Positions 33,307 through 46,815 of a DNA stretch of 64,000 bases are shown piece after piece. Each line of letters starts with the position of its first letter. Within the stretch, counting starts at the first letter, position 1. Both the position numbers and the translations under genes were made by a program. Under the pieces are notes generated by a model, which was given only the letters and a program-made list of their open reading frames with translations, did not search any database and had not been told where the DNA came from. The DNA is taken from assembly GCA_003439945.1 (NCBI GenBank), contig QVRM01002492.1:260001-324000 (forward strand). Reading direction: 5' to 3'. The stretch comes from Dermanyssus gallinae. Its lineage: Eukaryota > Arthropoda > Arachnida > Mesostigmata > Dermanyssidae.

Positions 33307-35450
33307 GGGTATGCAAATGAAAGGAAGCAAAACGTCATAGCGATAAAACCGGCTGAAATTTGGATATGCCGCTTTGGAATAACGTACTGAGTACATGCGC
33401 GAGTGCCGACGCATGACGGGGGATACAAGCAGGCAGTCTAGGATCATGGCGTTCCCATTGCCAAATGCATCGATTTCCTCAAGCATGATAAACCATTACC
33501 AGTGACGTGTACGGTGAGATATTCGTTAGCCTGCGCAACGCCATCAAAGGACTTCCATCAGCTTAATCCGCTAAAAAACATTTAAAAGGGAGGCGCTTTA
33601 ACTTAGGCACCAAACGGAAGGACACAGCGAAAAACTAGCTCTTGCCACAGCCGCAGGAAATCTAGGAACAGGGAATCCTTGTGAGTAAACATTACAATAA
33701 GCTTGGAACAGCTTGTGCAATTTTACTATGACTCGATCATGCAAGAGTTCGGAAGGTATGCCAACGTCCATGTTACGCGGTTTCTAGCGGATTTCTTCGA
33801 AGACACTGATAGAAGTATATTGACTCCCCTCCGGTCTGTGTTATCAAAGAAGCGCATACTTCATACGTTCGTAATTTTCATGCATGCGTCCGCTTGTGTC
33901 AATTTTAATCAATTCACATTTGGCCATAATTATTAACAAAGAATATCTACGCCTTCCGAGCGCATGTAATTAGTCAAGTAGGACAAGTTGAAGCTTGTCA
34001 TTGTTGTCCGAACGTTAAGGGGTCACCACCAGTGCACCGCCCGATTGTGCGGAGCCGTTAGTAATAATAGAGGTAAAGAGGTTTATGTTAATCTAGCTGT
34101 AGCTAATCAACATTGTACAAGCAGGCTTCGAATATTTAAGGGCCCTGCTTCATTTCTTCAACTCTCTCTCTCTCACTACTCCATTATCTGCTTGTCTAAC
34201 CCGCGTAACCTTTGAATTCTTTCCTTCTCTTCCTTGTTTTTTTGCACTGCTATCCCGCTAGCGTGCATTGTATAGAAATGTTGCTGTTGATGCTTTTTTA
34301 TATTGGATATATGTTACAACCGTTTTCTTCGAAACGACTTTTGCGTCGCTTCTCTGAAAATTGACGTTCTCTTCGCGCTTCGTGCTTACTGTCCCTTTTA
34401 ATGTTGGTCTTTGGTTGACGTCCCGTCTCATTGTCGGCTTGTCCCTCCAGCTGATTGTATTTATAGATCGCTTTTGTTTCTCATTACGCTTTCTACCTAC
34501 CCTCCCCCCCCCCGACTGGGGTTCTGAGTGCTGGGGTCCTCGAACATGGCATTAACTAGATCTGCCACCGTTCAGTCCAGAGACGCTACTGCCGGTGAAT
34601 GCTTGCTTCCCCCTCTTCACGTGCTGTCAACGTTCTAATGTTTGCAGTATATTCACAGGAAACACCCGCGCCCCGACAATACCTGCTTCCGATAGGCGGG
34701 TAGATGACGCGTTCCTGCTTCCAATCGTTGAACAATTTCACTAGCTCGAAAATGTGCTGGCGGCGGCTTCAGGACCGTGGTGCGTCCGCCAGGGTGTCTG
34801 CTATGGTCGACTGCCTCGTTCCGCTCTGAACGCAAAACTTCTGTCTCCGGGCTTCGGCAACTTATGAAAGGCGACTTCTGTATTGTCTCCGTATGCATTC
34901 CTCGACCTCATCCAAGGGCACTTGGATTAGCCCCTTGCTATCGCGACTATGGCCGTTACCATCTCGACCGTGCAGCGGTCTAAATTTATTTTTTGCCTGT
35001 TTTCTTTCCGCCCTCAGGAATTGTTTTTCCTATTCTGTTTTTCTCCTCCTCTTTCTTCTCTCTAGCTTCATAGCGCTTGGTCCGATCCCACGTAGGAGCG
35101 GCGTATCGTACAGTGCTCGTGCTTCAGCTGCAGCCGCGGCGTTAGCGGCCACCACTGCTGCTATACCTCTAACCAGCTACTAGGGTTATGACTAGTACCA
35201 TTCCAACATCTCGGTTAGTTAGCTCCGTACCTTGTTCAGACATGTTCGAACATGTTGGAAAAAAATCGATTACGTGTGCATGCTTACTCTGACTGGGTGG
35301 TGTGAGGGGTGTGTACAAGTGTTCGCCTGTGTGTGTGTGATCGCATGTGATCCTGCTGATGAAGAATATGGCTTGACCTTGTGATTTAGATGGTATTAGA
35401 TGGGTAGTGGTCGTGGCGGTAGTGGTCGAGCGTAATTAAGAGCGTAGGAT
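33302..35450. other. Intergenic; no gene recognised
   Basis: Includes a CT run near 34161-34175, a 10-base poly-C at 34504-34513 and a CT-rich stretch near 34980-35070. Short frames (up to 96 codons) show no domain, motif or repeat identity. Confidence 0.45.
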
Positions 35451-35584
35451 ACAACAACAGTTGTTGTTGTTGTTGTTGTTGCTGTTGTTGCTGTTGTTGT
35501 TGCTGTTGCTGTTGTTGTTGCTGTTGCTGTTGTTGCTGTTGTTTTTATTGCTGCTATTTCTGTTGTTGCTGCTATTGTTGTTGC
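35451..35584. repeat. GTT/GCT trinucleotide tract
   Basis: Interrupted TTG and CTG triplets over about 130 bases. The left edge is the small palindrome ACAACAACAGTTGTTGTTGT. Confidence 0.88.
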
Positions 35585-35599
35585 GACAAATATGAACGT

Positions 35600-35900
35600 G
35601 CTGTGTCACCGCCATCATCACCATCATCACAGCCAAAACAATAAATGCGGTAATCAGTATTATACATCATCAGCAACATCATCGTCATCATCGTAATTAT
35701 CATCACGACCATAGCGTTACACACATGATTCATCACGATCATCATTACATAACACCGTAACAATACACGTGGTAATTATAATCCTCATCATCATCATCAC
35801 TATCATTACCTTCATTATCATCATCACTATCATTACCTTTATCATCATCATCTCTATAAATGTCGTAGTAACCACTATGGTCATCATCATTATCATAGAT
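35600..35900. repeat. ATC-rich region with a 27-30 bp tandem unit
   Basis: CATCAT/ATCATC triplets throughout. Between 35785 and 35860 a phrase of the type TCATCATCACTATCATTACC is repeated twice. Confidence 0.7.
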
Positions 35901-36132
35901 AGTCGAAGGTGGCGTATGCAGCCTATAGACATAGACATAGGCCGCACCTATTCTTCACTGCGTCGGCGGATTCGATACGCCGACGAGCCGGCCGGCTGGG
36001 TCGCGCTGGCGTCCGTTTACTCTACGGCAGTAGCAGCAGCCGCAGAATCGGCAACAACCCAATTGAGCTCTGGGCGCTCCTTGTTCTTTGGCGGTTCGTA
36101 CTTTGGCCGACATCCTTTTCTTGTTTGTTGTT

Positions 36133-36480
36133 AATATTGTTGTTGTTGTTGCTGCTGCTGCTATTGTTGTTGTAGCGATCGTTATTATAGTCAATGTCGT
36201 TGCCGTTGTTGTGGATTTGGTCCGTCTGATGACTTTGTCAGTGTCGTCTTTACCATCGCCGTGGTTCTCATAGTTGTTGTTGTATTTGCTGCTGCTGCTG
36301 CTGTTGTTGTTGTTGTTGTTCTAGTTGTTGTGGTTGGTGTTGACATTGTTGTCGTTGTGTTGTTGTTGCTGTTGCTGTCGTTGTTGTTGTCGTTGTTGTG
36401 GTTGCTAATGTAGTAGGAGAGTTGATGCTGCTGTTGTTGTCGTAGCAGTAGTAATGTTGTTGTTGTTGTTACTACTACAA
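36133..36480. repeat. GTT/GCT trinucleotide-rich region
   Basis: Several interrupted GTT, GCT and GTC tracts, read directly; the peptides they imply are poly-V/L/C. Confidence 0.8.
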
Positions 36481-36488
36481 CTATTTTT

Positions 36489-36930
36489 CATCCACCCACC
36501 AGGATCGGCGCCACGCGAGCGAGCGGGCCGGCGGATAGTAGGAAAAGAAGGAAACCTTTGTCTATCCATGCTCATGCATTATAGAGTATCGTACGCCGGT
36601 TGCTAGGGCACACATGCCTTGTTGCCTCCTACACAAAATGTGGCTATTTTTCTCTGTGTCTCTACTACTCTTTAGCTCGTATTCTTACTCTTCCCTCTCT
36701 CTCCCTCCTTCTCTCTCGTTCTGCCTTTGCTATGGCTCCTGTTGATGATCTGCCGTTGATCGGTGACCGGCCGCTACAATGGAGCGCGTATCTGCGCACG
36801 TCAGCGTAACGTGGCCGGCGTCGAATGCCGCCGCAGGTACGCGCATACACAGTCTCGACGCTGTACCGATGCCTTTGGTGTGTGTACAGCGTTGTGTACG
36901 CTACACTGATTGGCCCCTGATTGGCTGCGT
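36489..36930. other. GC-rich, non-repetitive island
   Basis: A 440-base unique-looking patch of higher GC and CpG content between trinucleotide tracts. Frames here are short and carry no known motif. It could be a promoter or first exon of an unseen gene, but nothing in the sequence proves this. Confidence 0.25.
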
Positions 36931-36954
36931 CAACAGCTAACGCGCGCCAACGGC

Positions 36955-37110
36955 AACAATAACAACAACAAGGACGCCAAAAATCAGCAACAATAACAAC
37001 AACAACCAACAAGAACACCAAAAACATTATCAGCAACAACAGCAGCAGCAACAATCAACAAGGACTCCAAAAATAGCATCAGCAACGACGACGACAACAA
37101 CAACGATAAG
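36955..37110. repeat. CAA/CAG-rich tract
   Basis: Interrupted AAC/CAA triplets; a phrase with CAACAAGGACnCCAAAAAT recurs near 36966 and 37057. A further CAA run lies at 37379-37400. Confidence 0.75.
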
Positions 37111-37496
37111 GACCACTAGACGGAGACGCCAGACACGAGGGCGACAGAACGACGAAGGTATTTGGTTGAGGTGCCGACATGTCGACGTTCTCGCCACCAA
37201 ATCGACCAGAACTGTATCTATCGGTGCTGGTACGGTGAACGTCGAGATCGATACCGAAGAGCCATGATGATGGGATGGGGCACGATTGGGGCATCGTTAC
37301 GATGATGTTCCACGTGTTTGGCGCACGACGTCCACGAGCGCCTAGGCATGAATCGGCTATAGTCGTGCTGTAGTAGAGTAACAACAACAACAACAACAAT
37401 CTGCGTTACATGAATCAGCAAGGCGCCCGCCGCTCTAACATCTACCCGTAGCTGCCTACCCTGTCTACCGGACCGAGTAATAAGTGGTCATATTTT

Positions 37497-37653
37497 GGTT
37501 GTTGTTGTTGCTGCTGCTACCGTGTTGTTGCTGCTGTTGTTGTTGTTGTTGTGGGTGTTGTTGTTGTTGTTGTGGGTGTTGATGTTGTTGTTGTTGTTGG
37601 TGGTGGTGGTGTTGTTGGTGGTGTTGGTGTTGTTGTTGTTGTTGTTGTTGCTG
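37497..37653. repeat. TTG/GTG trinucleotide tract
   Basis: About 155 bases of TTG triplets interrupted by GTG and GCT; a GTTGTGGGTGTTGTTG phrase is repeated. Confidence 0.88.
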
Positions 37654-38190
37654 CTCGGCGGTCTAAAAAGCTTAGCCGGGATGAAGGCACATTCATCGTC
37701 TAGCCATTGGCGGTGGATCTGCTATCGGCACCACACCGAGTGGCACCATGGAGCGCTCAGTCAGACATAGTGTTCTGTGGGTGTTGTAATGGCGGTTGTG
37801 GTAATGGTAATAGTAGTAGTAGTAACAACAACAATACACGTTCTTTCAGCAAAGTTGCTGCGCTCGCTGGGGTCGCCGTCGACGAGGGTCCATCACACAT
37901 GTGCAGATTCACCGACGTACACCCCATAAAGGTGATCACACGCTGCTTCAACCGGATACATACGCTACGTAAGACGCATCCTCTCGACGCATCTATGCAG
38001 CGTATATATATATAACTGTGTATAAGCGTTTACACATGTGTTATATGTAGGAATGTATGAATGTGTATGGAAATATGTGTAACGCGAACCAAACCACTCT
38101 CATATTCCCATTTGTACGATACTTTAGGTTTGTAGTGTAGGTGTGTAGGTGATAGGTTTGTAGTGTAGAGTGTGTAGGTGATACTTTAGG

Positions 38191-38290
<100 letters not shown>

Positions 38291-38928
38291 CATATATGTA
38301 TATGAACTATTGAGTGTGTAGGTGAGAGACTTGTTTTTATGATTTATTTGTCTATGGCCATATGGGTGTAGTATATATGCTTAACTCGGTGGAGCAGTCA
38401 TATCTTCTACGACCCTAGCTTTTGTACGCAAACGCTCTAGATGGTTACTAGAATGGTGTTGTTGTTTTCGTTGCTACGACTGCTGCTACCGCTACCTTTG
38501 TCGTTGTTCTTGTTGTTGAGGCTCACTCAAGCACTGTGCGGTCAGGATCTTGCCGTAGACTATTCCATGAAACAATGCCGAGCAGGCAATGGCGATGACT
38601 ATGACCACGCCGAAGATGCCACTGCGTTTGTTATTGTTGCTGTTGCCGTAATCCGCCCACAGCCTTCCGTCTCTGGCGCGTTTGCTATGCTAAGCAGGCA
38701 AGCAAACAATCTTCGGCCACCATCAGACCAGAACTCTGGTCCAGACGCAGGCTGGATGTAGATACTACTGCTCAAACATCTGCATATATATATGTGTGTG
38801 GAAAATCGTGTGATCTGTATCACCTCCAACAGTGTAGAAGAGCGATACCGCTGGCAAAAGTATGCAACCAAAATACAAACGTGTATAAACCAAATGATGG
38901 TTAATAAAAACATATATATATATATATT

Positions 38929-38956
38929 TTTTTTTATTTATTTATTTATTTATTTT
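38929..38956. repeat. (TTTA)n microsatellite
   Basis: About five TTTA tetranucleotides after a T run, read directly. Confidence 0.85.
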
Positions 38957-39275
38957 TCAATCTTGTGAAATTCAGTCAAGTTGAGTATAATATACACTTT
39001 TTGTACAAGGTTGTTCTATTTGTCTGACTTCATGCCTCCAACGAGGAAGAGTAGAGCAACGAGTGCTGTGCTCCAGTGCTGCGCATTCGACTTCATCATA
39101 CTTGGCTCACTCAATGTGAAAAGCACCGACCGGTGCACAATTCATGTTTCTCGTGAAAAGCGATGTTTGAACATACCAGGTAGCGATAATCATGCATTTT
39201 GTAACTGATGAACATGTATCGATTATCACGTGCAACACCAGAGCAAAGGTACGATGCATTTAATACTTTCCCACC

Positions 39276-39297
39276 ATATATATGTATATATGTATAT

Positions 39298-39354
<57 letters not shown>
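39276..39354. repeat. (TA)n microsatellite
   Basis: About 79 bases of AT dinucleotides with occasional G or A interruptions. Confidence 0.93.
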
Positions 39355-39355
<1 letters not shown>

Positions 39356-39548
39356 GGGCGGATTTTTAACCAATAATACGGTAAATACCCATAATACGAT
39401 AAGTGAGCTATTGGTAGACCCCTTTAAGCTTTAAAGAATTGAATTGTGTGGACTACATTTTGTTAAGTTTGTATTTGTGTAAGTTGTCACGAAGGTTTGT
39501 ACACATTTCGACTTAGATTGAAAAAAAAAATGTGGGTAAATTTTTTAG

Positions 39549-39793
39549 CTTATGTAACTTACTTTTCTCGTGCTCAATAAAGTCGGCCAGTAGTTAGCTA
39601 AATTCTAAATTACTTTATTTGTTTTTATTAATTTGTGAAGGAAAACCCACATATGCCCGCATATTTACAAAAGTAACTTATGTGACTTACTTATCTCGTG
39701 CTCAATAAAGTCGACCAGTAGTTAGCTAAATTCCAAATCACTTTATTTGTTTTTATTAATGTGTGAAGGAAAACCCATATATGCCCGTATATT
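39549..39793. repeat. Tandem duplication, period 128 bp
   Basis: The segment 39549-39665 (CTTATGTAAC...CTCGTGCTCAATAAAGTCG... to CATATGCCCG) recurs at 39677-39793 with only a few substitutions. Two copies, same orientation. No coding frame. Confidence 0.9.
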
Positions 39794-39799
39794 AAAAAA

Positions 39800-41375
39800 A
39801 AAACTGCATACATTCACATGCTTAAGTTCTCGTTATGAAAAGTTGTACAAGGGTTTGGGAATAAAAGAGAAAAAGAAGATAATAAAAGCATAAGTTAATA
39901 CCTATACCATATGATTGGCGATACTGGCACACACGGCTATAACTTGATAGACATTATAACTCGAAATGACAACTAAAGACTGAAAATTTTGATTATAGCC
40001 ATAGGTGAATCCCCCTTTTTCCCATATATATATAATGTCTACTCGACTGCTCTAGCGTATATACATGTTTTGTGAGTGCTCCGTGATAAAGAGTGATAGT
40101 CTTTTTAGTGCAATATTTATTGCGAACGAACAAACTCTTCTCAACACCTCTTTTGTTAGCACAGAGTTCCAAACTATCATCCGTAATGGCAACACCTCAT
40201 CGAGTGAAATTTTGTTTTCAATTTCGTATATCCGAATATCTAGAGTAGCAGGCGGCAATTCATACGGCACCATGTGCGACAATTTGAACACTGCAACTTT
40301 AAACCACGTACAACAGTTCGAACCGCCGCCAACAGTTCGAACAATGATTCAAAACATTGCCGCGTACAGCAATTCGAACGTTGCCACGCACACAAACTCG
40401 AGTGCGGAGGCGCGAGGGAAATCCAGACGTTGCGAAACGGCTTCTGTGGACAGAATAGCAACTGCGTATAATACTCGCACATTAGCTAACTGAAGGACCG
40501 AAATATTCCATGAAGCTATAGACACTCAGAACGTGGCAAGATCTGCCTCCTTTACGAGGAAAGCTAGCTACATCCTTGAGGCCAAAGTACCCTAGGTGAT
40601 AAAGCAGTATAAAGGTTTTGTGTCACATGGGTTCGACAAGGACGATCGTTTCACTGACCAACTATGCTTACAATTCTCCGGACTGCAAACTACTCTGCTG
40701 CACCCCCAAGCACGGGAAGGCGGCTTGTCTGGAGAATCGGAACATCCTGACAGCCAAAGGCGTTGAAAACATTCCAGCTCCAATACGAGAACTCTATATA
40801 GGAATGATCTCTCACGACGAAAAGAACGAAAACGAGTCTTTCACTCCGGTTGTAGGCGAGGCAGCGACCAATCTCAGCTCCTCCCTTAACCGTCCGAGCC
40901 AATCGAGACACACCTCGACGTTCAACGCGGGAACGCGGCGTCCGCGGGTCCGGGGCACACACGAGATTGAGTAAAATTTAGAGTGCATACGTTGTCGGGT
41001 GACAATTGTCGCTCTATTTGCATCTTCAATAAAAAAACAATATGTATATAAAAAGAAATCCCTATTCCCTACTTACATCGTAAGATAGCCAATTGCCCTT
41101 CGTGCTACTTGTGGAATAGCCAGATCGCCGACGAACCTGCCACCGCGTGCGACATGTGTGCACGTCACGCAGAGTAAGTCACCGAGCAGAACTTACCTGT
41201 CTATGGAAAGGGTACAGAAAAGCACAAGGAACCCCCACATGAGGCAATTAAGATGAGTAAAATAGATCACTGGAACTTATTGTGCAAGAAGGTTGAAGAA
41301 AACCATTGATGCAAAAGGTACAAGCTCGGGCGTAATAAGACGCGCCACGCACAGCCGCTCCTACCCGCAGAAGTA
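39800..41375. other. Intergenic; no gene recognised
   Basis: A 119-codon frame at 40618-40974 lacks recognisable motifs and is not called. TTCGAAC/AACAGTTCGAAC phrases recur irregularly at 40310-40400. Nothing else could be supported. Confidence 0.4.
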
Positions 41376-41439
41376 GCCCGACCGATCATAACTGGGCTTT
41401 TTCCGGAAAGACACCAGCTGCAGCCGGGTTTTTTTTATT

Positions 41440-41910
41440 TAGGAAATTATAGACCTTATTATCAAGCCTTCTGCAAAATTATTTTGCAGGAGGTACAGGT
41501 ATTTATAGAAGATGGCGCTGCTGAATACGCACCGATCACTCAGACCGCCGGTGTTGCTCAGGGTGATAATCTGAGTTTCCTATAGTACCATCCGAAAACC
41601 TTGCCTCGACATGGGAAAATTAAGTAGAACAGGTTCTGCGGGGGGTTGGAGGTTGGCCTAGACATACTCAGTGCCTCCCACCTCTTGTCCAGTTTCGCAC
41701 GTAACAATCGCGACGTCGATGCCAGGTTAATAATTCATGGCTATTATCACCATGGTCTTTTCAAATGCGAACTTCCACGAGGAGTACAGAGAATGCCTCT
41801 GTCGACTTTGCTTTCAAGCGTGTACGAAGTATCTCAAGCGCCTGCCTGTCTGGCCCTCACGAGAAGATCGCTTCATATCCTCTCTCTCTCTCTCTGTTGA
41901 TATGCTTAGA
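41440..41910 (+). mobile_element. Reverse transcriptase fragment
   Basis: The frame around 41490-41576 reads QVFIEDGAAEYAPITQTAGVAQGDNLSF. The GVAQGDNLS box (41550-41576) is RT motif B of non-LTR elements. A stop follows immediately, and the next 300 bases show shifted frames with CTKYLKRLPV-like residues. Very degenerate. Confidence 0.6.
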
Positions 41911-42120
41911 GCCGCTGAGAACAGTCCAAGCAGCAATGTTATATGCATAATCAATATATGAGTGAAAGAAATGTGATGATGACAAAAATTGCTTCGAGTA
42001 GGAGCTTGTGAAGTCTGTAGAAGCTTAGTCAATTCGAAGGAACAACGTATCCTAACGTGCTAAAGATGTCACGGATGTGTTTCCTTCTTTCGACAAAGTG
42101 AGGATGATTGGCTCACGTAA

Positions 42121-42180
42121 TTGTTGTTGTTGTTGTTGTTGCTGTTGCTTCTGTAGCAGCAGCTACTGTTGCTGTTGTTG
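42121..42180. repeat. GTT/GCT trinucleotide tract
   Basis: A short interrupted GTT/GCT run, read directly. Confidence 0.8.
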
Positions 42181-42184
42181 GCTA

Positions 42185-42222
42185 CTGCCAATTTTGACCG
42201 ACTATGCTGCCAAAATTGGCAG
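42185..42222. repeat. Short perfect hairpin
   Basis: CTGCCAATTTTG (42185-42196) and its reverse complement (42211-42222) surround a 14-base loop. Confidence 0.8.
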
Positions 42223-42239
42223 CAGTTCACAGCTGCTTA

Positions 42240-45200
42240 TTCGATGCGGTCGACATTTTGGCCATTATGCGGTAACTGTCGCCTGACAGTGACCAGAAGT
42301 ACCAGAGTATTCCTTTTCACAATCACCATACTATCGATCGAAAGCTAATCGTCGCATCTCTTGATCTGCGGTCAAAGTGCGATTTCGTCTCGTTCCGTCG
42401 CTTTCCTACACTTGGGTGGCGTCTTCGGCTCGGGCCGCCGAAACAAACGTGTGGTAGCCTAATCCGGATCGACGCCAACAAGATCGCCAGGTGGACGTAG
42501 TCTACTGTGCTGTCAACGCTTTTCGCGCTTAGTCACCATTGTTGCGCTTGTCCGCAGCTTTGCTTCGTGAACCGTTGAGACTGTCACTTGTCAGCGCTGT
42601 ATGTTTCCTCTGTTGACTTCATTTTTGCCCAGACACGGCACAATGTTACGTTCACCAGGTGAAACTATAAACAACAAAAGCTGATAATATGTGTATATAA
42701 TTTACGTACTGCTAAATACATTGAAATCTAAAGCAACGTTCATATTGGTTGGATCGCCATGTCGTAATTTAACCTGAGAGTCATTTTTAAAGTTATATCT
42801 TAGGTCTTATTTAATATAACACGATTGTTGCCACGAATACTAGTAATACTTGGTTTATGGGTAAGAGAGAAAAATTCTTTTATGTATACCCAAAACGGGT
42901 AGTGTGGGCGATGCCTCGATGCCGATGTTGTTGTCATAATACTAACTAAACAAGTTTTCACCTAAAGGTTTCAGAACAAGGGAAGAAGCTGGTACCGTGC
43001 TTTAATACTATAACTCCTACTTTGCTGTCAGGGTTGCGTGGGCTAAGTGCACATCGCCGTCAGTCTGCCAGATTGTTCTGTTTAATGATGATCGCGGCAA
43101 AATCCTTCATAATGTTTCACCTGTGGTTGTCGTACAAGAATCCCGGTACTGAATTTTTTTTTAGATTTCATTTATAGCTTTTTTTGCTAATTGTATATAC
43201 TACTAATTTCATATTTGATAACGCGCATTAGATATGTTCACAATAATTAATTATATAGTACGCATATAACGAATAATAAGATGTCGTATCAAATTAAAAC
43301 AAATTGCCAAAAAAAAAATAATCCGAGATTTGGGCCTACAACAGAAATACGCAACTTTTTCTGATATTATATACGCCACACATACAGGCTGACAAAATGA
43401 TAATTCGTACTATCGGTTTTCCCGTTCAAATATCATACATCTAAAAATAAACTACACGAAACGATTAACTAACTGGTTTGCCTAGAAGGTAGAAGGGAGC
43501 GATGATCGGTAGAATTATGCAGGAATAACTAGGGATTCGCCTGGATACCAACCCACACATCGAAGTATGTGATTGAGGGGCGTACAAATCGATACGTGCT
43601 TTACGGTGCCAATATGAACGACCTTTGTCTCAAGTTGACGGTTTTCCGAGTGCACTGGAAGGTTGTTGAACGTTTCAAACTGACGGCAATGCTCCACGAC
43701 TGCACTTGTTTAAGTAAAGAAGAAGAAGATCGTAACAAACCGAATCTGCACGGCATATGGCGGAAAATAAAACCTCATAGCAGAGTTACTAGATTTTGGG
43801 GACGAAACCGTCCGTGGCTTGAAAAACCCGCGCAAGTAAATATCAGATTTAGTATGTAGCATACTAGAGACACAGAATTAGTGTGTAGCATCCTAGAGGC
43901 ACATATTATTATTATTATTAAACTGTTCTCCTAGAGACGCTGTATGTTGCCATCTGGGCCGCTTCTACTTATTCCAAATAGGGTCACCGTTCCGGTTCTC
44001 TTTCATGTTTAGATGTAGCAGTCGCAGCTTGGCCGGCTGACGCTCGGTTTAAAGAAATAGGGTGGTTGCCACGCGTAGAATCGAATCCTGCTTGGCTAAA
44101 ATTCTTTCTTCTTCCTAGCTTGTAACATCTAGCTAACCAATGTCCTACTGCTATATGTCTCCACTGGAAAAAGGCCAATTTAATCCAGTATAAGCAGGAG
44201 AGTCAACCGCGACGCTAGTGACCGAGAAGTTTCAGATGGATGTCAAAAACATTATCGCACTCAGAAATGTTCTGGATTTTCCGCCGACCCTGACAGTCCA
44301 AATGCCTTAGATTCAGTGCCTTTAAAGGTTTGTTCGATTTATAATATAACAAATATTGATTTTGCCCTAAAGGCATTCTATGTTTCTGTTTTCCCTATAG
44401 CCGGAATTTTCCCATTGTATACTACTTCGTTTTAAGATTGGGCCGACATTCGTCTGCATTAGAAAAATATTATTATCATAACGCCTGAGTTCAAACAAAA
44501 AGAAACGCAGTTGTTGCCTATACTTCAGAAATTGGTAATTCCTGAAAGGTCAAATGCCTGGGGTTCACCCTTAGCCAGACCTTGACATTTTTTGTCTTCA
44601 ACGTCCTCAGTAATCGACAGAAATCTAGGCTAAACACATTAGGCTTTATATCAACAGCCCATTTACGTGCTACAATGGCTACAAGGCTGCTGTTGTAGCT
44701 CGTATACCTCATGGAATCCTTATGTGGGGTAATGTCTCAGTAGCACATCCCCGTTGCCCTGAGACCATGCAAAGACATCCGTACTATATTTGGTCTACCT
44801 ATCTGCTGTAGAGCTTGCACCAGCGTTCTGGTGGCTTGTTTCGAGTTCAAAGGTGCAGTTATTCAGGGTAGATATTTCATGTAGTCACGGCTTGATTGAT
44901 TGATTGATTGAGTGAAAGAGTATTCACGGTTTCACAATCGTTTATAAAACATGCAGATAAACTCATTTAAAAATAGTTTTGCTTCTCAGAAAAAAGTACG
45001 GCGCCGTGTCGTCCCCTTAAACGGTCACCACACTCAGAACGTAAACACTGACGGATAATTTGCTATTCCTGTAATTGGAACGTCACCTGAACTTCGTCCT
45101 TGAAAGAAAAAATTACCATATTGTAGACTGAGATCGAAAGACTCTTAGAATTTCGTAATTGGACTATGTCAACCACTTCCTGAGTCCTTGCTATATTCAC

Positions 45201-46680
45201 TCTGCCGCGAACCGTTCTGTTCGTGCACCGGTCCGTTCAACGCGGAAAGCACGCACACTAGTTGCTTTTCGTTCTTATGCTATTCCAAATATGACGCATC
45301 ATCTCCTGCCTGCATAGTTAACACGGACTCTTATTCTAATTAACACAAACTTTAATCGGCGGCCCATCAACCGGACTAGCGAATAATTGATATGACGAAG
45401 ATTTAGATCGAAAAGCAAGCCTATTTTGACAAAAACGCGTTGCATATCAGACATGTTAGGCCCCACATTACTCGCTTTTTACTACTACACCTACTTGGTG
45501 ATTAACTTTCACTTTTCTATTTGAATCGCTAGGCTATAAAGACCACCTGCATGTACTTACTGACATGCAAAATAAAACATAGAATAATTTTGTCTTCAGG
45601 GCAACTAAATTGGAGTCATATGGATGGTCTCACTTAAGTCGCCTTATATTTTTTTGCTTACATGTTTTATTTGCTTATATGTTAGAAGTAACAATTGTCT
45701 CCTTATAAACGTCGTCTAATATTATTCTAAAAAAGAAGTTGCTATAGTTATCTGTAGTCTAATGGTGAGTGGCAGTAAACCATGACTCGAATAAAGGACG
45801 ACAGTCAGTTCTAGCACTTGACGGCATATATTTTTTGATACAGCAAAGACCCCAACAACAATCGATGTATAAATAACAACACTTATATCTCTCTCCGTCT
45901 CACATCAGCCGGACAATGGAGGAGGTGGCAAATTCTCTCCAATAATGTCTCAAAAAAGACGTTATAGTGAGGCGGTGCTACCGTGGATAACTTTGAGGCA
46001 ATTTGCGTCCCACAAATCCAGCGAACGTTTCCTGTCATAGACAAAAAATAGATATATACACGGTCTACCGCGAGATATATATATATATATATATAGTGGT
46101 GAATCCGGTTAACGCGATATATTATACATACTCTATAACCTATGATGTGGACGCTATTTGAATCGTGTCGGGTGGACGATCTATAGTTGCCTACATCTGG
46201 GCAGCACAAATAACTCGAGCCCAGATGCTTTTGTGGATACTAGGCCGCTTGATGGCAGCCAACAGATAGATAGATACACGCTCACAACTCGCAACATGTC
46301 TCTCCACCTCGACCACTTGCTCGAAAATGGATCGCTTTCAGATGTCGAACAGAGAAGAACAACGAAATAAACGAACGCGAAACAATGAAAAGAAGGAATG
46401 ACGCTCGGAGTGTCCACAAATCACAACTGGTGGCCTCGTTGTGGTTGTGGTTTAGTGGTTGTGCGCGGTTAGCGGCGCGGGGCCTGCACATGCGGGCCGC
46501 GGGCCTCTAGTCTTTTTCAGCGCAGGCCTGATATCGTGGCAGCGATTGGTGGCCGGAACGCTACCATCGTCAGGTGGCGTCGAAAAGACATCGAGGCTAT
46601 GTTTCGCTCCAAGCAGGGCCCGCGACGGTTAACGGTTCGACGAATTACGAACGAATGCGAACACGCCACGTACTCTCAAT
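42240..46680. other. Intergenic, AT-rich; no gene recognised
   Basis: A (TTGA)5 microsatellite is at 44891-44911, a (TTA)5 run near 43905-43920 and (TA)n at 46074-46095. A pol III-like A/B box pair may lie on the minus strand at 44060-44140, too degenerate to call. No protein motif was found in any frame. Confidence 0.45.
46074..46095. repeat. (TA)n microsatellite
   Basis: About 11 TA units, read directly. Confidence 0.9.
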
Positions 46681-46704
46681 GTTGGAGTGCAGCGCCGGTC
46701 GCTG

Positions 46705-46815
46705 TTATTGTAACAATTGTTGTTGTTTTTATTGCTGTGGTTGTTGTTGTTGTTGCTGTAGTTGTCTTTGTTGTTGTTGTTGCTGTGGTTGTCTCTGTTG
46801 TTGTTGCTGTTGTTC
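46705..46815. repeat. GTT/GCT trinucleotide tract
   Basis: Interrupted GTT triplets of about 110 bases, including a phrase GTTGTTGCTGTGGTTGTCTC. Confidence 0.82.

Noticed and set aside
40618..40974. 119-codon frame considered as a retroelement ORF1 or small gene
   Set aside because: No zinc knuckle, signal peptide or known motif; length is compatible with chance.
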